A stretch of 64,000 bases of DNA from JAAFHB01 sp037133495 (lineage in GTDB: Bacteria > Bacteroidota > Bacteroidia > Bacteroidales > Prolixibacteraceae). The stretch's first letter is position 1; each line of letters begins with the position of its first letter. Below are positions 54,254 through 61,091 of this stretch, piece after piece. The position numbers were made by a program, and so were the translations under genes. The notes under the pieces were generated by a model. The model saw only the letters and a list, made by a program, of their open reading frames with translations. It made no database searches and had not been told where the DNA came from. The DNA lies in assembly GCA_037133495.1 (NCBI GenBank), contig JBAXOA010000002.1, forward strand, positions 1 through 64,000. The letters run 5' to 3'.

Positions 54254-56158
54254 TTATTTTGTATGGAAAAAGTATCCTGATTCCATTTGTTCCCAATCCT
54301 CAGCACCAATCTTCTTGAGATATAACCGGAGTCGTTTGTTTCCAATTTTCCCTAAAAATTCTATTCGTACCTTATGAAAACCTTTTTTCAGTGCAACAGC
54401 TCCCACGTTTGATCCCTTTACCAGCGTATTTTCATCAACAACAACTTTGTCATTGACATAAAACCGGCACGAATCATCCGCTTTAAACATGAACTGATAG
54501 AAATTGTCTTCTTCTATTTTGATCAATCCGGTATAGACCAGTCCCCAGTTATCGGCCCTGAGCGCAAGGTCCTGCACCAAAAAATTATTGGTAACACCCT
54601 CCGATTTTGGGGTGATTTTATTGTAATCCGGCATCGAAGGCCATTCTCCTTCATAATATTTATAGTTTAAACCGGGTAGGGGATTGGGATTTTCAACCGG
54701 CAGATTAAAGGTTGTTTTTGCAAAATCGCGGTGCTCAACTGCAGAAAATTCTGCTTTATTATTTTTCAGATAAAATTCCAATTTGGCAGTTTTGTTAATC
54801 TCAAGAGGCTTGGTATATGCCTCTTCGCTATTGTTATTCATTCTGAACATAGCTACAAGATCTGGAAAGGAGTGCTTAAATCCGATTGTAGCCTGTTCAA
54901 CAAAAATATCGATTTCCCGGTCGATGTATTCAGTTTTTCCCGGCTCAATTGTTGCCTGATATTTTCCTTGTAAAGCAAATCCCGGATAATCCTGGTGATT
55001 GTATTTCATTTTCCAGTCGAAGCACAACAGGTCTATCGATCCATAGCTCAATGGCTTTAATGTTTTAACCGGGATTTCGATCACCTGATTACTCCCGGCA
55101 GTCAGTGTAATGGTTATTTCAGGTTTTTCAATCTGCAGCTGGTGATGGTGAAAGAAATTGAGCTTAATTTCAAGATCCGATTCCGATGGATTCTTAAACG
55201 AAAGATACATGGTTCCATTGGTGAATTTTTCTCCTTTATTGCAAAGTATCAGGTGGTTGAAGCTGGCATTTTCCAGCATTGGTTTTGCCATTGCCGCGGT
55301 TTTGTCGTTGCTGATATCGTGTGGTAAAATTCCATCCAATCTTAAATTGGCAATTACCGGTCCTTTGTCTGACATGGTGACCCACGAAATATGATCAAAC
55401 TCCCCAAAGTAGTTGCCTCTCAGGGCACTCCCGGCACCAGTGGTAGAGAGAATGTAATAATTGGATCCGTTTCGTTCGGCCTGATGATAGTGATGTTCGT
55501 GTCCTGCGATAACTGTGTACTTTCTATTCTGTAAAGCACTTTCAATTTTCTCAAAGCGACCGCCGGTATTATAGGTCCATATCGGATGGTGCATAAAGAT
55601 AAAAGTCCAGCGTACATCTGAATTTTTCTTTAAAGTATTGAGAACAAAATCGGTTTGTTTCGTGGTTAAATTATATTCGTCATCATCGTTGGAGTCGAGT
55701 GTGATAAACAGGGTGTTTTTATAGACGAAGCTATAGTAACGCACTCCATAACGTTTCTCCCACTCTTTTTCCATCGTTTTATTCGTTATGTCGTGGTTGC
55801 CGGGAAGATAAAAAAATGGCATTTTAAGTCCTGAAATGATCCCATTTACCTCGTCCCAGTCTTTTTTGATGATGGATGTGTCGGTGGTATATCCGGCAAT
55901 AAGATCCCCCACGCACATTACAAATTCAGGATTCATCAGATTGAGTTTTTTAACTCCCTCTTCAAAGATCCCTGGCCGGTTCCCTCCATTGCGGTCGCTC
56001 ATAATACCAAACTGGAAATTATTTGGATCATTGTTGAAATGAAGGTTGGTCCAGGGCTTTTTGCTGGTTTCAACATCCGATTTAAAACGACCCGGTGTAT
56101 TGCAAGTCAGAAAAAGCAGTGAAAAGGGGATGATGAGTAATATCAGGTTTTTTCTCAT
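54254..56158 (-). CDS. Metallophosphoesterase lipoprotein with C-terminal PA14 domain
   Basis: 634 residues, lipoprotein signal LFLTC with Cys near residue 19. Calcineurin-like metal motifs: GIMSDRNGG near residue 54, VGDLIAG near 83, LPGNHD near 120, FIFMHHPIW near 190 and AGHEHHYHQ near 219. The first motif has Asn where most members have His (D-x-N). After a long beta-rich linker, a PA14 domain starts near residue 540 (NFYQFMFKADDSCRFYVNDK). A surface phosphatase that binds glycans through PA14 is likely; phosphate-bearing glycan is inferred as the target. It is 55 bases behind GH109. Confidence 0.85.
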   Translation of the reverse strand: MRKNLILLIIPFSLLFLTCNTPGRFKSDVETSKKPWTNLHFNNDPNNFQFGIMSDRNGGNRPGIFEEGVKKLNLMNPEFVMCVGDLIAGYTTDTSIIKKDWDEVNGIISGLKMPFFYLPGNHDITNKTMEKEWEKRYGVRYYSFVYKNTLFITLDSNDDDEYNLTTKQTDFVLNTLKKNSDVRWTFIFMHHPIWTYNTGGRFEKIESALQNRKYTVIAGHEHHYHQAERNGSNYYILSTTGAGSALRGNYFGEFDHISWVTMSDKGPVIANLRLDGILPHDISNDKTAAMAKPMLENASFNHLILCNKGEKFTNGTMYLSFKNPSESDLEIKLNFFHHHQLQIEKPEITITLTAGSNQVIEIPVKTLKPLSYGSIDLLCFDWKMKYNHQDYPGFALQGKYQATIEPGKTEYIDREIDIFVEQATIGFKHSFPDLVAMFRMNNNSEEAYTKPLEINKTAKLEFYLKNNKAEFSAVEHRDFAKTTFNLPVENPNPLPGLNYKYYEGEWPSMPDYNKITPKSEGVTNNFLVQDLALRADNWGLVYTGLIKIEEDNFYQFMFKADDSCRFYVNDKVVVDENTLVKGSNVGAVALKKGFHKVRIEFLGKIGNKRLRLYLKKIGAEDWEQMESGYFFHTK

Positions 56159-56213
56159 AATGACAATTCGAATTGATAATAGTTATATACTTCACCTTAT
56201 TTTGCAGCGGATA

Positions 56214-57632
56214 TTATTTAGGTGCTTTTACACCTGTTGTTCCGCCGCCTTTCAGTGTAAGTTCAACGGGGGCATTGGTTTTCCAGGCACCTTTTGTAAA
56301 GTCGGGTACGTCAACAGAATTCGAGCGATTTGCAACAGACTGCTCACTTAGCGGGGCAATTGAACTCCAAAGAGCAGCATCATATACATTCTCGTCAAGC
56401 GGAAGTCCGTTGCGCAAACAGTCAATCAGGCGCCAGTCCATCATAAAGTCCATGCCTCCGTGCCCTCCAACTTTTTTTGCCATTTCACCTATTCGTTTTA
56501 CAATTTCAGGAGTATACTTTTCTTCAATTTGTTTCATCTCAGAATCCGTAACCCATCCATGCTCTTTAGATATCCGTCCAGGTTCGGGATATTTGCAGGC
56601 CATTCCTTTTGTACCGCTTATCAGATGAATTCTTGAATATGGACGAGGACTTGTAACGTCGTGCTGTATCATAATTGTACGGCCCTTAAAGGTTCGTACA
56701 GTTGTAGTGGTCATATTTCCACGAAATTGCTTACCCGAAAATTCGTTGTAGAAACTGTCTTTTGCCGCCAGGACTGAAGCCATTTCAGCCATCTGGAAGT
56801 CGGCAGATGACACCGACGTCAGAAATTCCATCTGGTCGCCACGATTGATATTCATAACCTGGCATATCGGACCCAGACCGTGTGTAGGGTATAAGTTCCC
56901 TTTTCGGAAGTTCTCCTTTAACCGCCACATCTCGCTGTATTTGGTTTTACTGAAATTACCTTCCAGAAGGTCGTGGATATATCCGCCCTCCGCATGTATA
57001 ATTTCTCCAAAATAGCCCTGGCGTGCCATATTGAGGGTTAAGAGTTCGAAAAAATCATAGCAGCAGTTTTCAAGCATCATAAAATGCTTTTTGGTCTTTT
57101 CGGAAGTTTCAACCAGCTGCCAGCATTCGTCGATCGTTTTAGCAGCAGGGACTTCTGATACAGCATGTTTGCCATTTTCCATCGCGTAAACGGCCATTGG
57201 GGTATGCCAGGCCCAGGGCGTGGTGATGTAAATAAGATCAATGCCAGGATTTTGGCACATCTCTTTCCAGATTTCTTTCGATCCGGTATACGATTTGGCT
57301 TTTGGCAAACCATGTTTCTCAAGGATCGCCTGACACTTTTCGACGCGGTCGGGGAGCAGATCACACAATGCGACAATTTCCACTCCTTCAATAAACGACA
57401 TGCGTTCTACTGCACCCGGACCACGATTGCCAAGGCCGACAAATCCAATGCGAACTTTATCGAGTTTAGGTGCTGCATACCCGCACATATTGAAGTGCGA
57501 CTTTGAATTTTTTATCTGTTGATCTTTTTGCGAATCGACGCTAATGGAGGCAGCATGTACAGCCAGACCTGAAGCAATGATTCCTGAACCTACTAATGTT
57601 TTCCGGATAAAGTCCCTTCTGTCTGATGCCAT
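56214..57632 (-). CDS. GH109-family NAD-dependent alpha-N-acetylgalactosaminidase
   Basis: 472 residues. A Tat signal, DRRDFIRKTLVG, at residues 4-15 shows export in folded form with its cofactor. The Rossmann NAD site is GFVGLGNRGPG near residue 63, followed by EVPAAKTIDECW. GGYIHDLLEG near residue 215 and YPTHGLGPICQ near 249 are the family marks for the active-site His and Tyr. GH109 enzymes remove alpha-GalNAc by a redox-elimination mechanism that keeps NAD tightly bound. It is placed between PhoPQ-related and metallophosphoesterase genes in PUL 2. The alternative, a plain Gfo/Idh/MocA dehydrogenase, is less likely given Tat export and these motifs. Confidence 0.9.
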   Translation of the reverse strand: MASDRRDFIRKTLVGSGIIASGLAVHAASISVDSQKDQQIKNSKSHFNMCGYAAPKLDKVRIGFVGLGNRGPGAVERMSFIEGVEIVALCDLLPDRVEKCQAILEKHGLPKAKSYTGSKEIWKEMCQNPGIDLIYITTPWAWHTPMAVYAMENGKHAVSEVPAAKTIDECWQLVETSEKTKKHFMMLENCCYDFFELLTLNMARQGYFGEIIHAEGGYIHDLLEGNFSKTKYSEMWRLKENFRKGNLYPTHGLGPICQVMNINRGDQMEFLTSVSSADFQMAEMASVLAAKDSFYNEFSGKQFRGNMTTTTVRTFKGRTIMIQHDVTSPRPYSRIHLISGTKGMACKYPEPGRISKEHGWVTDSEMKQIEEKYTPEIVKRIGEMAKKVGGHGGMDFMMDWRLIDCLRNGLPLDENVYDAALWSSIAPLSEQSVANRSNSVDVPDFTKGAWKTNAPVELTLKGGGTTGVKAPK

Positions 57633-57727
57633 CGCGCAAGGTTTTTTGCAGTTGAAAAGTTTTATTTAGTTTTAGATCGGTTCGATTCTTCTCTAACGAT
57701 CATTGAACATTATTAATTGATAATTAA

Positions 57728-59089
57728 TTAGTTGGTCCTCAACAACAATTTTTTATCATTGAGAACAAACATACGGGTGCTTTGTGTGTAAGTGCCGCTA
57801 AAGGGTGCTTTGTATTTTAAATCCACATAAAACGCTTTAAATCCGGTCTCTGGAACTTTAACGTGAACGATAATTTCAGCTTTATTTGCAGAATTTAAGC
57901 TCTCTCCAGACCAATGTTCATCCCTGAAATCCTGGTCTTTTGAGTCGGCACTCCAAATTAAAGCATCAACGAGCAGTTCAGGAGTTGATTTAATTTTCAG
58001 TGTAATTATTCTGTTATCATCAGAAATGGTAGATTCGCAAATCGGATATTTCCCATTCGTCACAGTGGTTCCGAAAAATGCGCTTAAAGTGGCGAATGCC
58101 TTCTTTTTATCTCCAAGATCATGAGCTGCATTAGGAGTATAACAAATATGATTATCTCCGGGAATACTGTCGATGTAATTTTTGATGGCGTCGGAAGGCC
58201 AGTAAGGATCGTTTGTCCCCATGAATATCATCTTCGGCATGGTTAAGGTTTTACGGTAAGAATAAGGATCGACCATTTTTACCAGATCATTGCCCCCAGG
58301 AGTGCCAAACTGCTGGGCAATCCCTAATTTTACGTAGTCTTCAATTTCTATGCTATAGTCACCCCAAACAACTTTTTGATAATCGATATTAACAGGCATA
58401 TTCAGCACGTCGATAACCATTGGGCCGATAGCTTTTACTCGACTGTCATTTGCACCTGTCAGCCATGTGGTCCATCCTCGTTTTGATGCTCCTGAAACCA
58501 CAAAATGTTCGACTTTTTTCTTAAGCTCCTTTTTAGAGAATTTCTGAACAATATCCATCGCTCTGACGGCACTTTTCGTCATTGGGAATAGTAATGGCCA
58601 GCTGAAATCATGATCTTTCAGGTAATTATGCAGCGTGTAGGAAATTAGTGCATCTTCAGTCAGATCGTCGTATAAGGGCTGATTTGGAACTTGCCAAAGC
58701 AAAGCGACGATACTCATATTTGTTTTCGATAGGTGGCTGAGCGAAGTTGTTAAGTCTTCAGTCCACTCGTGTACACTTGGGACGGTGTTTGTATTATGAC
58801 CTCCGGTGATGAACAATAAGGCATCATTATATTTTAAAATGTCGGGAACCATAATAAACATCTCATGTTTCCAGTCAGCTCCGCGCCATTTCTGCGAGGT
58901 GAACAATACCCGGTATATTGTAACATCGTCGATCTTTTTTTTATCCTGAACTTCCCATTTAAATGACTTGTCAGAATTATGAAGGTAAGCCTGAAGTGCT
59001 GTTTCCGGGGTAATTGGTTTAAGCGAACTTGCCAATAATGCGTTAACAGCGCAAAACAGAATCAAAAATCCGAATACTATTTTTCTCAT
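57728..59089 (-). CDS. PhoPQ-activated pathogenicity-related family protein
   Basis: 453 residues with a signal peptide to about residue 20. The alpha/beta-hydrolase-like core has the family mark VVSGASKRGWTTWLTGANDS near residue 203, where Ser in GASKRG is the likely nucleophile, with MGTNDPYWPSDA near 300 and PNAAHDLGD near 328 as the Asp and His regions. Homologues were first named from Salmonella PhoPQ regulation; their biochemistry is not settled, and esterase or peptidase activity is plausible. It is the first gene after the SusCD terminator. Confidence 0.88.
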   Translation of the reverse strand: MRKIVFGFLILFCAVNALLASSLKPITPETALQAYLHNSDKSFKWEVQDKKKIDDVTIYRVLFTSQKWRGADWKHEMFIMVPDILKYNDALLFITGGHNTNTVPSVHEWTEDLTTSLSHLSKTNMSIVALLWQVPNQPLYDDLTEDALISYTLHNYLKDHDFSWPLLFPMTKSAVRAMDIVQKFSKKELKKKVEHFVVSGASKRGWTTWLTGANDSRVKAIGPMVIDVLNMPVNIDYQKVVWGDYSIEIEDYVKLGIAQQFGTPGGNDLVKMVDPYSYRKTLTMPKMIFMGTNDPYWPSDAIKNYIDSIPGDNHICYTPNAAHDLGDKKKAFATLSAFFGTTVTNGKYPICESTISDDNRIITLKIKSTPELLVDALIWSADSKDQDFRDEHWSGESLNSANKAEIIVHVKVPETGFKAFYVDLKYKAPFSGTYTQSTRMFVLNDKKLLLRTN

Positions 59090-59413
59090 TTCAAAAAATT
59101 AAAATATTGTTAAAAATTTATTTTAACCCCAAATTAACAGTGAGGATTTGCATCATTTCTGGTCTAAAGTTAAGAACAGCATTACAAACAAACATATTAT
59201 ATTTTTGAAAACCTAACGATATTTAGTGATAAATTGAACAGAAAATGGCAATTTTATTACAGTTGTCATCAGCTCTATCTGCTCATATTTGCAATACCTG
59301 GCATGCAAAATATTCCTCCGATGCTGAAAAGGAGCTGAATTCAAAGAAATAATTAAATGAAAAAGCAGGAATATGTTCACAATATCCCTGCTTTTTCTTA
59401 GATTGGCGATCGA
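59090..59413. other. Gap between SusD and the enzyme genes of PUL 2
   Basis: 324 bases. It holds the terminator hairpin close to SusD. The rest is AT-rich. I saw no full TAnnTTTG box on the minus strand, so the enzymes may depend on read-through from SusCD. Confidence 0.45.
59359..59397 (-). terminator. Terminator hairpin directly behind SusD of PUL 2
   Basis: GAAAAAGCAGG (59359-59369) pairs over 11 bp with CCTGCTTTTTC (59387-59397), with an inner ATAT/ATAT stem and a 7-base loop. On the minus strand it begins 17 bases after the SusD stop and ends in a T-run. Its A- and T-rich arms make it bidirectional. It mirrors the hairpin behind SusD of PUL 1. Confidence 0.85.
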
Positions 59414-61069
59414 TTACCAAGGCTTCCCGGTACCTTGTTGAAGCCAGTTTTTGGACCAGTTGCTGTTTTTACCTTCTACGGAATATGTTGTTGCCTCCAG
59501 TTTCCCGATCGCTGTCTTTGAGTTGTCAGGATTGTAAAGGGTCTCGTTATTTCCATAAGTAAAACGGAGTGGCAGTACCGGCCTTCTTGAAGCAGGTCCG
59601 GCTTTTAAATTGGGCAATCCTGTCCGGATGTAATCAAGCCACGATTCAGTAGCTGCAGACCAGCTTGCGATCCATTTTTGCTCCAGGATCTGTCCCAGCG
59701 AATTATTAAATGCGACACCAACATTGGCGATATAAGAATCATAATCACCTCCTACACCCCATGCCTGGAGAGAAGCTTTTACGCCCGCTTTATAATGGTC
59801 TGAAGCAGTCCCACCAGCATTCCATCCCTTAAGGGCGATTTCCGCAAGGCCAAGATGTACTTCGGAGGCTGATAATAATCTCACTTTGAGTAATGAACCG
59901 GAGGAAGTAGAATACATATCTGCCAACTGTGACACATGTGGATTAGCACTGCCTTGCATCTGAGATGGGTTTAGATTATAGAAGAACATGAAGGTCGACC
60001 ATGCCGGAGGCAAACCTACATAATTCTGATCGAGATTAAGCTTTACATTATAGCTAGTCTCAAAATCTGAGGCTATTTTTTGTGAAATAACGCGTTTCCC
60101 GTTTACGATCTCGTCATAGTCGTCAGGTTTTGAAGGATCAACAACCAGTGGAGTCTTAACTTTCGCAGCCCAAACTCTAAGACGAGGGTCGTTCAAACTC
60201 TCAAGTTTCTCAACCAGTGTGGAACACATTTGAACCCGAGTAAAATTTGATAAATCAGAGCTGAACTGGGTTGTTGTTGGCCAAGAATCTGCAGGGCTGA
60301 GACCAATAAAATTGTACCCTGCATCATCTGATTGATCCAGAATTAGAGGATATTTAGCTGGAGATCCCGTAATCTTCTCAATTCCCAATTTTGCAAGTGC
60401 AGGTTCTTTGGAAGAGATTCTTAAAAAATACCTTAATGCCAGGGAGTTTGTAAATTTGCGCCATTTGGCAGCATTACCCGCATATAAGACATCCTGACTG
60501 GGGTTAATCTCTTTGTAATCAGCTGTAGGTTTTGAAAATAATGTATTTGCACTGTCGAGCATGGCAATTACACCCAGATAGATATCTCTCTGGGTATCGA
60601 AAGCTGGCTTGAAATAATCAGATCCTTGCTCTCCTTTTAGCGCCTGTGTAAATGGAGCATCACCCCATAAATCGGCAATTATTCCAAAATTATATGCCTT
60701 GAAGACCATGGCAACTCCAGCCTGAAAATCCAGCTTTGCAGCTTTTGACTTTATTAGCATCTCCTCTACATTACGCAAAGTACCATAACTTCCGGCCCAA
60801 CTTTGATCATTCCAGTCATACTGGTTGTGACCACTTGCCCAGCCATTAAGTTGGGTATGTTGCATCACACCTGCAATATCGCCAAACCCCATATTGATGA
60901 CATTCCCGCCAGTAGATGTGATCACTGTAGCCATCAGGAAGTTAGGAGATGTATTTGCAGGGTCAGAGCCATTGGGATTAATGTTCATATCTGCCAGATT
61001 CTTACACGAAAATGCAAGAAAGGCAAGCAGTACCAAAGCTGCTGTGATTTTATTTTTGATAGTGTACAT
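59414..61069 (-). CDS. SusD-like surface glycan-binding lipoprotein (PUL 2)
   Basis: 551 residues with lipobox LAFSC (Cys near residue 22). It belongs to the second SusD subtype (SusD/RagB type 2), shown by NINPNGSDPANTSPNFLMAT near residue 30, FKAYNFGIIADLWGDAPF near residue 123 and EQKWIASWSAATESWLDYIR near residue 465. It partners the SusC that ends 22 bases upstream. It is from a different subtype than SusD of PUL 1, so the two loci did not arise by recent duplication. Confidence 0.94.
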   Translation of the reverse strand: MYTIKNKITAALVLLAFLAFSCKNLADMNINPNGSDPANTSPNFLMATVITSTGGNVINMGFGDIAGVMQHTQLNGWASGHNQYDWNDQSWAGSYGTLRNVEEMLIKSKAAKLDFQAGVAMVFKAYNFGIIADLWGDAPFTQALKGEQGSDYFKPAFDTQRDIYLGVIAMLDSANTLFSKPTADYKEINPSQDVLYAGNAAKWRKFTNSLALRYFLRISSKEPALAKLGIEKITGSPAKYPLILDQSDDAGYNFIGLSPADSWPTTTQFSSDLSNFTRVQMCSTLVEKLESLNDPRLRVWAAKVKTPLVVDPSKPDDYDEIVNGKRVISQKIASDFETSYNVKLNLDQNYVGLPPAWSTFMFFYNLNPSQMQGSANPHVSQLADMYSTSSGSLLKVRLLSASEVHLGLAEIALKGWNAGGTASDHYKAGVKASLQAWGVGGDYDSYIANVGVAFNNSLGQILEQKWIASWSAATESWLDYIRTGLPNLKAGPASRRPVLPLRFTYGNNETLYNPDNSKTAIGKLEATTYSVEGKNSNWSKNWLQQGTGKPW

Positions 61070-61091
61070 AGTATCGAATTTTTAAGTGTTT

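Noticed and set aside
57701..57727. Repeated AT-rich words such as attattaattgaacatt in several gaps
   Set aside because: Low-complexity spacer sequence common in Bacteroidota; no structure or fixed position relative to genes.
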